From the NCBI RefSeq assembly GCF_001485575.1, contig NZ_BCNB01000006.1:868001-932000 (forward strand): 64,000 bases of DNA, written 5' to 3'. The DNA is from Haloarcula sp. CBA1127 (GTDB lineage Archaea; Halobacteriota; Halobacteria; Halobacteriales; Haloarculaceae). Shown here piece after piece: positions 45,982 to 55,200 of this stretch; positions within the stretch are counted from its first letter, which is position 1; every line of letters begins with the position of its first letter. The notes beneath the pieces were generated by a model. The model was not told the DNA's origin. It did no database searches and saw nothing but the letters and a program-made list of their open reading frames with translations. A program made the position numbers and the translations under genes.

Positions 45982-47060
45982 TGTTGCTCGGTGCAATCGC
46001 CCGGAAGCTCAGCGATGACATCAAGACGTTCGCAACGATGCCCGCCCGAACCGTTCGAAAGTGGTCCTACACTGTGCAGGCGGTCCGTCGCGGCGAGCTA
46101 CCCGCGTCGGAGGTTCTGAAAGTCATCCTCTCGACGATTGGCGCGACACTGGTCGTACTGGCACTGCTCTTCCCGATCTACTGGATTCTGATGGCGGCTC
46201 TCTCCGGCTCCGGAAGCTCGCTGTACACCTCAGAGAGCTTCTCACTGCTGCCATCCAATCCGACGGTCAAACCGTTCATCTGGGTGATCGGTGACCTCAT
46301 CGTGCCGTCGTACTCGATCTCCGCCGCCATCCCGTTCACCGACCTCGCCTTTGTGTTCCAGACGCCGGGGATCGAAATTCTGGACGCCTCCGACTACGGC
46401 GTCGACCGTCCGTCGGATTTCAAGCACTTCCTCTGGAACAGCCTCATGGTGGCGATTCCGACCGTGCTGATCGCGATGTCGCTCATCATTCCGGCAGCGT
46501 ATGCCCTCTCGCGCCGGGAGTTCCTCTTCCGCCGAAAGGTTCTGTTCCTCTACGTCCTGATGACACAGGTCGGCGGCGGCCTCGGCGTCGCCCTGCTCAT
46601 CGGGATGTACGCGCTGTACGTCCAGTTCGGCATTAACGACAGCAAGCTGGCGCTTGCAGTGTACTACGCAGCGACCGCCGTGCCGTTCAATACGTGGCTA
46701 CTGAAGACCTACATGGACGGCATTCCGGTCTCCTACGAGGAGGCCGCCGTTGTCGACGGTGCGCCGCCGTGGCGGGTCGTCACCGAGGTCATCATTCCGA
46801 TGTCGACCGCCGGGCTGGCGACGGTGTTCATCTTCGTCTTCCTCACCGGCTGGACGGAGTTCGTCGTCGCCCAGACGCTGCTGGGGACGGAGAACTACAC
46901 GCTGCCGGTCGGCCTGTACGCGATGGTCGACGAGTACTCCATCCCGTGGGCGCGCTTCTCCGCGTTCGCGCTCACCTTCGCCTCGCCGATCATGCTGGCG
47001 TACCTGTTCGCCCAGCGCTACATCGAGGGCGGCCTCTCCTTCAGCGGGATGGAAGGTTAG
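45981..47060 (+). CDS. malG: ABC transporter permease, MalG type
   Basis: A 359-residue permease. After an N-terminal amphipathic stretch, the first helix (LVVLALLFPIYWILMAAL, about 52-70) is followed by an extended loop and then five helices. EAA motif SYEEAAVVDGAPPWRVVTEV. It pairs with MalF to form the pore. ATG at 45981 overlaps the malF stop. Ends overlapping a convergent lipoprotein gene by 4 bp. Confidence 0.93.
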   Translation: MLLGAIARKLSDDIKTFATMPARTVRKWSYTVQAVRRGELPASEVLKVILSTIGATLVVLALLFPIYWILMAALSGSGSSLYTSESFSLLPSNPTVKPFIWVIGDLIVPSYSISAAIPFTDLAFVFQTPGIEILDASDYGVDRPSDFKHFLWNSLMVAIPTVLIAMSLIIPAAYALSRREFLFRRKVLFLYVLMTQVGGGLGVALLIGMYALYVQFGINDSKLALAVYYAATAVPFNTWLLKTYMDGIPVSYEEAAVVDGAPPWRVVTEVIIPMSTAGLATVFIFVFLTGWTEFVVAQTLLGTENYTLPVGLYAMVDEYSIPWARFSAFALTFASPIMLAYLFAQRYIEGGLSFSGMEG

Positions 47061-47659
47061 GCCGGCGCGACGCCGGCTGTCATCCAGCAGCCCTCGTAGG
47101 GCGCTTCGGTCTGCTTTTCGACCGTCCACCGGTAGCTCGTCGTCGCTCCGGTCCCGTTGACGACCGTCACCGGCTGTGACGCGGTGTTGCCATCGCGGTC
47201 GAGCGGCCCGTACCGCACGCCCGTCGCGTTCAGGAGCGGTTCGAATCCGCTCTGGATTGTCCGGACGAAGTTCGCGTACGGTCCTGTCAGGTCCCGGTTC
47301 GACGGGGACGCGAACTGCCAGGTGGTGTTGATGCCCTCGTTCGTCGCCGGGTCGTTGTTCTGCAGCGCCAGCACCTGAATGTGGACAACGAGTCCCGGTG
47401 GCCGCTCGCAGTTCGGTCGTAGTTCGAGGACCCGCGGCTGTGTCACCGCCGACCTGTTGGCGTCGACGGAGACGTTGCCCCAGTACTCTTGGTCGGCATC
47501 CGGTACGGCCGTCGTCTCCGCGGCTCTGTCAGTCGGAACGGGTGCGGGTGTCACCGCGGATTCTGCAGGTGACGGCCCGCCGCCGAACAGCGCTCCGCAC
47601 CCGGCCAGGAGCGCGACGACGCAGACGACTCCCAGCCGGACGCCCCTGTGCTGTGTCAT
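47057..47659 (-). CDS. Haloarchaeal lipoprotein, function unknown
   Basis: A 200-residue protein with signal peptide 1-19 and lipobox LLAGC, then a Pro/Thr/Ala-rich spacer to about residue 50 and a globular domain containing CERPPGLVVHIQVLALQNND, SGFEPLLNATGVRYGP and a C-terminal YEGCWMTAGVAP. Two cysteines in the mature domain could pair outside the cell. No recognisable enzyme motif. Convergent with the malEFG operon. Confidence 0.7.
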   Translation of the reverse strand: MTQHRGVRLGVVCVVALLAGCGALFGGGPSPAESAVTPAPVPTDRAAETTAVPDADQEYWGNVSVDANRSAVTQPRVLELRPNCERPPGLVVHIQVLALQNNDPATNEGINTTWQFASPSNRDLTGPYANFVRTIQSGFEPLLNATGVRYGPLDRDGNTASQPVTVVNGTGATTSYRWTVEKQTEAPYEGCWMTAGVAPA

Positions 47660-47780
47660 ACAATCTCATGTGGCTCTACGACCTTCGCTGTTCGGTCGTC
47701 GCTCACGGCTGCACGACCGCCGCTGGTCGCTGTCCGTGGCGGTCAACGCTTTTGAGCCATGCGCCTCTCGTTCGGGACAC

Positions 47781-48701
47781 ATGGTGGTTGTTAACGCTGC
47801 TGGCCTTTTTGCCGGTCTGGCGCTTCTCCTCGTTGGCGCCGACAGGACGGTGCGGTCGGCGGCCGAGCTTGCCCTCTATTACGGGGTCTCTACGTTCTTC
47901 GTGGGTGTCACCGTTATTTCGGTCGGCACGTCGATCCCGGAGATGACCACCTCGGTGTACGCCGCGACCTATGGGGCCGGCGACCTGCTTGTCGGGAATA
48001 TCGTCGGCTCCGAGACGGCACAGATCACGCTGGCTATCGGCCTCGTGGCGCTCATCTCGCCTATCGCTGCGGAGCGACGGAACGTCCTGATATACGGCGG
48101 CGCGATGGTGCTCGCCATGATTATCATGATCCTCACGCTGGAGGACGGCATCACCCGCTTGGAAGGGCTGTTGATGATGCTCGCCTACCTCATGTTCATC
48201 CACGACCTCTACTCCACCGAGGGCGGCGAGGAAATCACCGAGGAGGTCATCGAGGACGAGGAACCGCCGGCGCGGGCGCTACCCCAGATCGCCGTCGGGA
48301 TCGTTCTCGTGATCGTCGGCGGCCACCTGCTGGTGACCAATGGCGTCGCCATCGCGACGGTCGCGGGCATCCCCGAGTACCTCGTCGGGGTCCTGGCTGG
48401 CCTGGGAACGACGACCCCGGAGATCGCCGTCGCCGGTATCGCCGCTCGCGAAGGCCGCGAAGGTATCTCCGTCGGGTCGCTGCTCGGGAGCAATATCACG
48501 GACCCGGTGTTCTCACTTGGCGTCGGCGCACTAGTCGCAGACGTCACGCTGGCTGACCCGGCGGCCGTCGCCGCGTCCGTGACGTACATGCTGGTCGTCT
48601 CGCTCGTCGTCCTCGGACTGCTGTACTGGCGGCGGGGCATCGGACGCCGAAGCGCGGTCGTCTGTATGCTCCTGTATCTCCCGTCGCTCGCGCTGTTCTG
48701 A
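47781..48701 (+). CDS. Sodium/calcium exchanger-type cation antiporter (CaCA family)
   Basis: A 306-residue membrane protein with ten predicted helices in two homologous halves. The alpha-1 repeat reads VISVGTSIPEMTTSVYAA and alpha-2 reads LAGLGTTTPEIAVAGIAAREG, containing the ion-binding Thr/Ser-x-x-Pro-Glu signature. An acidic cytoplasmic loop (EGGEEITEEVIEDEEPPA) links the halves. It exports Ca2+ or a similar cation in exchange for Na+; the specific ion is not deducible. ATG at 47781 is supported by the first hydrophobic segment starting right after. Confidence 0.92.
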   Translation: MVVVNAAGLFAGLALLLVGADRTVRSAAELALYYGVSTFFVGVTVISVGTSIPEMTTSVYAATYGAGDLLVGNIVGSETAQITLAIGLVALISPIAAERRNVLIYGGAMVLAMIIMILTLEDGITRLEGLLMMLAYLMFIHDLYSTEGGEEITEEVIEDEEPPARALPQIAVGIVLVIVGGHLLVTNGVAIATVAGIPEYLVGVLAGLGTTTPEIAVAGIAAREGREGISVGSLLGSNITDPVFSLGVGALVADVTLADPAAVAASVTYMLVVSLVVLGLLYWRRGIGRRSAVVCMLLYLPSLALF

Positions 48702-48709
48702 CCGGCCGC

Positions 48710-49417
48710 TCAGTCCAGTCGCCCCTCGACGGCGTCGATGTCGCCCGGTTCGTTGACGTTGTGACACCACCCGTCGAGTTCGACCGCCTCGACCCGGTGG
48801 CCGGCGCTCAACAGCAGGTCGATTGCGTCGGGCAGTTCGTACTCGCCGCGCTCGGAGGGGCGCGTCAGCGCGCAGGCGTGGCCGATGGCCGGTTCGAAGA
48901 TGAAAAAGCCCCGCGTGACCAGCGTTGACGGCGGGTCCGACGGCTTCTCGACGAGGCCGGTTACCCCGCCCTCGTCGTTGGTCGTGACGACGCCGGTCGT
49001 TCTGGCCTCGGCCCGCGACACGCTCTCGACGAGTAGCGTCGCGCTGGCGTCGGTCTCGTGGTGTCGGTCAAGCACGTCGCCAAGGTTCGCCCGGCAGACG
49101 TTGTCGCCGTTCAGCATGACAAAGGTCCCGTCGACGGCGGAACTGGCCTGTTCGAGCGCGTGGGCGAGCCCCAACTGCTCGTCCTGCCGGACGTACGCTA
49201 TCGGTGTGTCTCGGTACTGCTCGCCGTAGTGGGACACGATGTCGTCACCGCGGTAGCCGATAACGACGACCAACCGGTCGACGCCGAGTGACCGCAGCGT
49301 ATCGAAGCAGTGTGTCAGCAGTGGCTTTCCGTCCACCTCGACGAGTCCCTTCGGTCTGTCCGCGGTGAGCGGCCGCATCCGCGTCCCTTCGCCGGCAGCG
49401 AGTACGACGCCGTCCAT
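48710..49417 (-). CDS. Sugar-phosphate nucleotidyltransferase
   Basis: A 235-residue enzyme of the RmlA/GalU-like NTP transferase family. N-terminal signature VVLAAGEGTRMRPLTADRPKGLVEV with the nucleotide loop, PLLTHCFDTLRSLGVDRLVVVI, and the metal-site Asp in FVMLNGDNVCR. It makes NDP-sugars from NTP and sugar-1-phosphate. It lacks a C-terminal left-handed helix. Substrate not determined. ATG at 49417 is chosen because the motif begins 4 residues later. Confidence 0.9.
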   Translation of the reverse strand: MDGVVLAAGEGTRMRPLTADRPKGLVEVDGKPLLTHCFDTLRSLGVDRLVVVIGYRGDDIVSHYGEQYRDTPIAYVRQDEQLGLAHALEQASSAVDGTFVMLNGDNVCRANLGDVLDRHHETDASATLLVESVSRAEARTTGVVTTNDEGGVTGLVEKPSDPPSTLVTRGFFIFEPAIGHACALTRPSERGEYELPDAIDLLLSAGHRVEAVELDGWCHNVNEPGDIDAVEGRLD

Positions 49418-49492
49418 ATCCGGCCCCACGCTCGGGCCGGCTAAATGCCTGTGGGCGAGCGGATTTTGTCTGTGGCCCGCCAACCTCGACGC

Positions 49493-49651
49493 ATGGTCGA
49501 GGAGTGTGACACCTGCGGCCGGTCGGTCACTGTCGAGGAAGCCATTCGCCGGGAGACGTTCGGTGACCTCGACACCAACCGCTGGCAGACGCTGTGCTGT
49601 CCGAATTGCGGTGCGCGGCTCCGGACTGTCTTCGTCAGGCCGGACGCCTGA
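49493..49651 (+). CDS. Small zinc-ribbon protein (52 residues)
   Basis: Two CxxC pairs, ECDTCGRS and CCPNCGAR, about 28 residues apart, form a zinc-ribbon. The rest is short and acidic. ATG at 49493 is preferred. Such mini zinc proteins are abundant in haloarchaea and are probably nucleic-acid or protein-binding accessory factors. No partner is obvious beyond neighbouring small genes. Confidence 0.7.
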   Translation: MVEECDTCGRSVTVEEAIRRETFGDLDTNRWQTLCCPNCGARLRTVFVRPDA

Positions 49652-49692
49652 CGGGGAAAGAGACAGGTGGCAGTGGCGTGTGACTCTAACAC

Positions 49693-49878
49693 ATGGAAGA
49701 CGAAGCGTGGCGCTCGGTCGACATCATCCGGGACAACGACGGCATACCGCACGTCCTCCAGCAGAAGATGCTGGTGTTCACCAGCGGCGTCTCCGAGGAG
49801 TCGGCTGGCTACACCAAGCCGGCGATGGAACACCGGCTCGTCCCGCTCAAGGACCTCACGAAATTCGGTCGGTCATGA
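49693..49878 (+). CDS. Small conserved-looking protein, function unknown
   Basis: A 61-residue protein starting MEDEAWRSVDIIRDNDGIPHV with an extended middle (LQQKMLVFTSGVSEESAGY) and a C-terminal MEHRLVPLKDLTKFGRS. It lies 41 bp after the zinc-ribbon gene on the same strand and may be co-transcribed. No motif recognised. Confidence 0.6.
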   Translation: MEDEAWRSVDIIRDNDGIPHVLQQKMLVFTSGVSEESAGYTKPAMEHRLVPLKDLTKFGRS

Positions 49879-49985
49879 CCTTTCGTCGGGGCAGTCAGCG
49901 CTTCGACCGATAGCCCGAAGACCGACTGGTTGGCCAAAAAACACCTCGGGATACACTTTTGCGCCCGTCGGAACGAGTATCAGTA

Positions 49986-50726
49986 ATGGCGGAACCGCTG
50001 TACGTCGGCGTCGATCGAAGCGACGAGTCCTGGGTCGCTGTGGCGTTCACCGGCGACGGCTTCGACCACACGTCCGTGTTCGATAGTATCGGCGCGTGCT
50101 GGGCAGCTTACGAGGAGCGCGCCCGCCGGATTCTGGTCGGGGTGCCGATTGGACTTGTCGAATCCGGCGAGCCGGACCGCCGGTGTGATGAACTCGCTCG
50201 GTCAGTCCTCGGCGACCGAAGCACGACGGTCCGCACGCCGCCGGTGCGAGAAGCGACCCGGAAACAGCGCTACTCGACGGCCAATCGCGTCCACAAGCGC
50301 AAGACTGGACACGAACTCTCCGAGCGGGCGTTCGCACGGAGCGACAGCCTCGCCCGAGTCGACGAACTCCTGCAGGAACTGCCCGAGGCCGCCGCTGCCA
50401 TTCGGGAGTCTCATCCGGAAGTCTGCTTCCGAGCACTTGGCGGCGAGCCGCTCACTCACCCGAAGCACACTGCCGGAGGGTACGCTGAGCGGATGCGGAT
50501 TCTCGCGCATTACGACCGTGACGCCGCCCCGACAGTCCAGAAAGCCGCCGAAGCGACCGGTGGCACAGCGGTGGCCGTCGACGACGTGCTGGACGCCGTC
50601 GCTCTCGCGTACACAGCACAGCCGGGTGATGGAGAACTGTACACGCTCCCGCCCGAGCCGCCGCGAGATGCGACGGGGCTGCCGATGGAAATCGTCTATC
50701 GGACAGCGTCGCCACTGATCACGTAG
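49986..50726 (+). CDS. DUF429 family protein
   Basis: A 246-residue protein starting MAEPLYVGVDRSDESWVAVAF, an RNase H-like first strand with the catalytic-type acidic residue. Further family features are VGVPIGLVESGEPDRRCDELAR, RTPPVREA, SHPEVCFRALGGEPLTHPKH and the C-terminal VDDVLDAVALAYTA. DUF429 proteins are predicted RNase H-fold nucleases; activity is unproven. ATG at 49986. Confidence 0.8.
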   Translation: MAEPLYVGVDRSDESWVAVAFTGDGFDHTSVFDSIGACWAAYEERARRILVGVPIGLVESGEPDRRCDELARSVLGDRSTTVRTPPVREATRKQRYSTANRVHKRKTGHELSERAFARSDSLARVDELLQELPEAAAAIRESHPEVCFRALGGEPLTHPKHTAGGYAERMRILAHYDRDAAPTVQKAAEATGGTAVAVDDVLDAVALAYTAQPGDGELYTLPPEPPRDATGLPMEIVYRTASPLIT

Positions 50727-50853
50727 TGACGCGCCGGCGAGCGCTGTTGCTCGTCGTGAGTTATGTACGTGCCAGCGACACTGCCGTGTACGCTATGGTA
50801 CACCGCGACCGCTGACAAGTGATTATAATGCTAGACTGAAGACAGATGCCGTC

Positions 50854-51048
50854 TTACAGTCGCGTGAGGTTGGTCGCACGCGGACCCTTGTCCGCCTGCT
50901 CGATGTCGAACTCGACTTCCTGCCCCTCTTCGAGGTCAGGGCCGCCGACGTCTTCCATGTGGAAGAAGACGTCTTCGTCCGCATCGTCGGTTTCGATGAA
51001 GCCGTAACCACCAGTGTCGTTGAAGAAGTCGACAGTGCCTTCCGCCAT
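50854..51048 (-). CDS. cspA: Cold shock protein CspA family, copy B
   Basis: A 64-residue CSD protein, MAEGTVDFFNDTGGYGFIET. RNP1-like GYGFI and RNP2-like VFFHMED single-strand nucleic-acid-binding motifs are present. It follows its near-identical paralogue by 2 bp and is very probably co-transcribed with it. It acts as an RNA chaperone. The two differ at only about eight positions, mostly conservative (for example E/K3 and D/E). Confidence 0.94.
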   Translation of the reverse strand: MAEGTVDFFNDTGGYGFIETDDADEDVFFHMEDVGGPDLEEGQEVEFDIEQADKGPRATNLTRL

Positions 51049-51050
51049 TG

Positions 51051-51245
51051 TTAGAGCCTCGTGACGTTGTTGGCGCGCGGACCCTTGTCCGCCTGCTCGA
51101 TGTCAAATTCGAGCTCCTGTCCTTCCTCGAGGTCCGGGCCGCCGATGTCTTCCATGTGGAAGAAGACGTCCTCGTCCGCGTCCTCAGTGTCGATGAAACC
51201 GTAACCGCCAGTGTCGTTGAAGAAATCAACCGTTCCTTTCGCCAT
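51051..51245 (-). CDS. cspA: Cold shock protein CspA family, copy A
   Basis: A 64-residue CSD protein starting MAKGTVDFFNDTGGYGFIDT, nearly identical to copy B. First gene of the tandem pair. ATG at 51245 is chosen; the start three codons upstream adds residues not seen in copy B. Confidence 0.94.
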   Translation of the reverse strand: MAKGTVDFFNDTGGYGFIDTEDADEDVFFHMEDIGGPDLEEGQELEFDIEQADKGPRANNVTRL

Positions 51246-51429
51246 TGCAACCAAAGAGATGCCAGCACCACGGATAACAGTGTCGGTACGATGCTCTGGT
51301 GGGAAACAGAGCTATCCGGCCGCTGTCTGGCGATTATGGGGTGTGTAATACTGGCATACCACACACGCCGCCGCCCCTCTCGGCTGGCTGTGGACGCTCC
51401 GGTGTCACGTTCGGTCGTACCGTCTCACT

Positions 51430-51711
51430 AACCGACTGGAATCAGACACCGGAACCCCCAATCGTAACTATGCACCGTGGCGCACGGGACCGTCTCGTCG
51501 GCGACGGGCCGGGAATCCCCGACGACCGGCGTGACAGCGTTTTCGACCCGCGGGCGACACGCACGGCGGCGGACTCCATCTCGTCGAGACGCTCGTTACG
51601 GGTTTCGGCGGCGATATCTCTCTTGCCGACACCGCCAGCAAACCCGACACGACCTTCCCCGACACCGACCTTGATGGCGCACACTTCGTCGTCGAACTCC
51701 CGCAAGCGTGA
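51430..51711 (+). pseudogene. Frameshifted remnant of a histidine kinase ATPase domain
   Basis: One frame reads VGDGPGIPDDRRDSVFD (N/G1-box region of a HATPase). After about position 51549 the match continues one frame over as GDTHGGGLHLVETLVTGFGG and FVVELPQA, ending at TGA 51709-51711. That is the ordered end of a kinase G2 region and C-terminus. No phosphorylation-site histidine or earlier domain remains. The reading frame is broken, so it is a decayed fragment. Confidence 0.7.
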
Positions 51712-51763
51712 CACCTGTCCGCACGACCGACGTTTCTTGATTGTGGGGGGCACAGTGAGGCGT

Positions 51764-52288
51764 ATGTTCCCTCGCTTGCGTGCACAGGGTCCGACCGTAC
51801 TTATCCCGCTGGCGTGGCTGCTCGTGGGGCTGGCCCATCTCAATGTGGTCACTGACCGGACCGTGTTGATATTCCACATCGTTGCCGCCGTCCTCATCGC
51901 TGCTTTCGCCGTCCTCTCGTGGGACGAGATGGTGACGGGCGTCCTCCGGATCTGGCGCGATATTCTGCTCGTTGGACTCCTGCTCACCGTCGGCGGCATC
52001 GTCGGTTTCCTCTACGCTCCGCTCCGGGTTCCGTTCCTGACGACGACAATACTGGGGTGGCTGGCTGTTCCGGGCGTCGGCCTCTACTACACTGGGAAGC
52101 ACGTTCCGGCAGGCCAGCGGATGTACACGGCTGGCGCAGTGCTGAGCGTTCTCGGTGCGGCGGTGTACGCCGGCGCGCTGTTCCCGCCGGCGGAAACCGC
52201 GTTGCTCGCCGGCATCGGACTTGCGCTGGTCGGCCAGACGGTCGGCATCGTTCAGGCGGTTCGCCAGCCCGACGAACCGTCAGGCTAG
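51764..52288 (+). CDS. Membrane protein, function unknown
   Basis: A 174-residue protein with five or six hydrophobic helices (about 13-30, 35-55, 62-85, 93-108, 118-140 and 143-160). Starts MFPRLRAQGPTVLIPLAWLL. No known motif. The in-frame codons upstream belong to the kinase remnant, so ATG at 51764 is taken. It overlaps the convergent FAD/Fe-S dehydrogenase by 9 bp. Confidence 0.65.
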   Translation: MFPRLRAQGPTVLIPLAWLLVGLAHLNVVTDRTVLIFHIVAAVLIAAFAVLSWDEMVTGVLRIWRDILLVGLLLTVGGIVGFLYAPLRVPFLTTTILGWLAVPGVGLYYTGKHVPAGQRMYTAGAVLSVLGAAVYAGALFPPAETALLAGIGLALVGQTVGIVQAVRQPDEPSG

Positions 52289-55200
52289 GGCCGCATCGAG
52301 CTTCTCCACCGGATGCGGCGGCTCGCCGTCGCTTTCGTCCCAGTCGTCCAGTTGCGTGCGACAGGACGCGCCGGGCGCGACCACCGTGTCGCCGCGGCTC
52401 TCGCCGATCTGGTCAAACAGGATGGAGCCGATGGCCTTGCTCATCGAGAAGTGCTCGGCCTCGTAGCCGAAGGAGCCGGCCATGCCACAACAGCCCGAAT
52501 CTAGCGGGTCCACGTCGTAGCCGGCCCGCCGGAGGACGCCGACGGCGTGGTGGTCTTTCTTCGTCGCCTTCTGGTGACAGTGGCCGTGGTAAGTCAGCGT
52601 CTCGGCTGGCACGTCCCAGTCGGCGCTCTCGTCCAGCCGGAAAGTATCGAGGTACTCACAGACCCCGTAGGCATTGGCCGCGAGCGTCTCAACGTCCTCG
52701 CCCGACAGCAGGTCCAGATAGTCTGACTGGAACATCACGGCGTCGCTTGGTTCGACCAGCACTACGTCCCAGCCCTCCTCGACTGCGGGGGCGAGCGCGT
52801 CTACGTTGTCCCGCGCGGTCGCTCGGGACTGGTCGAGAAAGCCCTTCGAGTGAGCGGGCCGCCCGCTGTCGGTTCGGTCAGCCAACTGGACGTGGACACC
52901 CGCGGCTTCGAGCACGCGGACGGCGGCTTTCCCGACCTCGGGATGGCTGTAGTTCGTGTACGTATCAGGGAACAGCAGCGCCCGTCGCTCGGCCTCGTCG
53001 GCCGGGACCTGCGGACCGCGTTCGTCGAACCAGTCCTGTAGCGTCATCCGCTGGAAGCTCGGGAGTGTCCGGTCCGGGGCGATACCGACCGCCTTTTGAA
53101 GAATGGTGCGAGCGCCCGGGACCTTCGTCGCGAGGTTCGACAGCGGCGCGAACGCGCTTCCGAGTCCGGCAAGCGCGTCGACGTTCGCGAACAGTTTGTC
53201 CCGGAAACTGGAGCCGTGTTCCTGATGGTAGGCGTGGGTCACCTCCGCTTTGAGCTTCGCCATGTCGACCTCGCTCGGGCAGTCCTTCGCACACCCCTTA
53301 CAGCCGATACAGAGGTCGAGCACCTCGTGCATGAACTCTTCGTCCGTAGGGTCGTCCGGCAGGTCGCCGCTCATCGCTTGCCGGAGCATATTCGCCCGCC
53401 CCCGCGTCGTCGTCATCTCCTCCTCGGACGCGCGATAGGTCGGACACATCACGCCGCCGGTCGTCTCCTGGGGGCCGCGACAGCCGCCACAGCCGTGGCA
53501 GAGTTCGACCATCCCCTGCATTCCGTTGTCGTTGTCCCACTCCAACGCGGGGTCGAAGCCGGCGTTGAACTCGTACTCCGGTGAAAAGCGGAGGTTCTCG
53601 GTCATGTCGACCGTGCGTGCCCGCTCGGGCATCGCGCCGGACTCGACCTCACTTGCGTCGACACCGACGACCTGCCCGGGGTTGAGCAGCCAGTCGGGGT
53701 CGAACGTCGATTTGAGTTCTTGGAACGTCTCCCAGAGGTCTGCGCCGTAGAGCTTCTTGTTCCACTGCGTGCGGGCGCGCCCGTCGCCGTGTTCGCCCGA
53801 GACGCTCCCGCCGTATTTCACCACGAGGTCCGTCACTGCGTCGGTGATGGACTCCATGGTCTGGACGCCCTCGACCGACTTTGTGTTGATGAGTGGGCGG
53901 ATGTGGAGCACGCCGGGGCCAGCGTGGGCGTAGAAGGAGGCGAAGGTGTCGTGTTCCTCCAGTATTTCCTGAAATTCGGCGACGTACTCCGGGAGGTTCG
54001 CCGGCGGGATGGCGGTGTCCTCGATGAACGAGCCGTGTTTTTCGTCGGTCGTCCGCGAGAGCAGTATCGGGAGGCCGGATTTGCGCATTTTCCAGAACTT
54101 CTCGCGTTTTGCCTCGTCGTGGGCTTCCATCGCGTCGAACGCCCGTATCGGCGTGTCAACGACGGTCCGGTTCGCGGTCGGGTTGGCGACGGGGTCGACG
54201 CCGTTCGTTCGGTCCGCAAGCAGGTCGGCGACCTTCTGTCGCCCGCTCTCCTCGTCGTCGGCGTAGAACTCCACGATGAGGACCGCTCGGGTCCCCTCAG
54301 GCAACATCCCGACCACGTCCTCGAACTCGGCGGTGTCCCGGGCCAGGTCAATGAGCACGTCGTCGAGCACCTCGACGGCCGCCGGGTCGTGTTTGAGGAT
54401 GTCCGCAACGTCTTCCATGGCCTCGATGAGTCCCTCGTAGGCGAGCAGGCCCATCGACTTGGTCTCGGGAATCGGCTCCAGGGACACCTCGGCCTCGGTG
54501 ACAATTGCGAGGGTCCCCTCGCTGCCGGCCAGCAGCGAAGCGACGTTGATGGTCCCGTCCTGTGCGTCGTCGAGCACCCAGTCGAGGTTATACCCTGAAA
54601 CGTTGCGCTTCAGGTCCGGGTAGTGGCTCTCAATCTCCTCGCCCTCCTCCGTGAGTATCCGCTCGATTTCGGCGTAAATCTGCGCTTCGAGGTCACCGCT
54701 GGGGTCTGCTCGGTCGCGTAGTTCCTCGCGGGTGACCTCCCCGAACGTGGTGACGGTGCCGTCCGCGAGGACGACCTCGCACTCTTCGATATAGGCGTCG
54801 GTCTTGCCGTACTGCAGGGAGTGTGCGCCGGTGGAGTTGTTACCGATAGCGCCGCCGAGGACGCTCTTGTCGCCCCACGCTGGGTCCGGCGCGAACTTCA
54901 GCCCGTGGTCGGCCAGCTCCCCGTTCAGGTCGCCGAGCTTGATGCCCGGCTGGGCCCGCGCTCGCCGGTCGTCGGGCCGCGCTTCGACGAGGTCGTTCAT
55001 GTACCGCGAGAAATCCAGCACGACGGCCTCATTGACGGTCTGGCCGGCGAGGCTCGTCCCGCCGCCCCGCGGCAGAACCGGAATCTCTCGCTGTGCGCAG
55101 TAGGACATGACCGCGGCCACGTCCTCGGTTGACTGTGGATAGACGACGCCGATGGGCAGCACCTCGTAGAGGCTGGCGTCGGTCGCGTACAACTGTCGCG

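Noticed and set aside
53720-54598. A 292-residue frame antisense to the FAD/Fe-S dehydrogenase
   Set aside because: Shadow of a certain gene; no domain.
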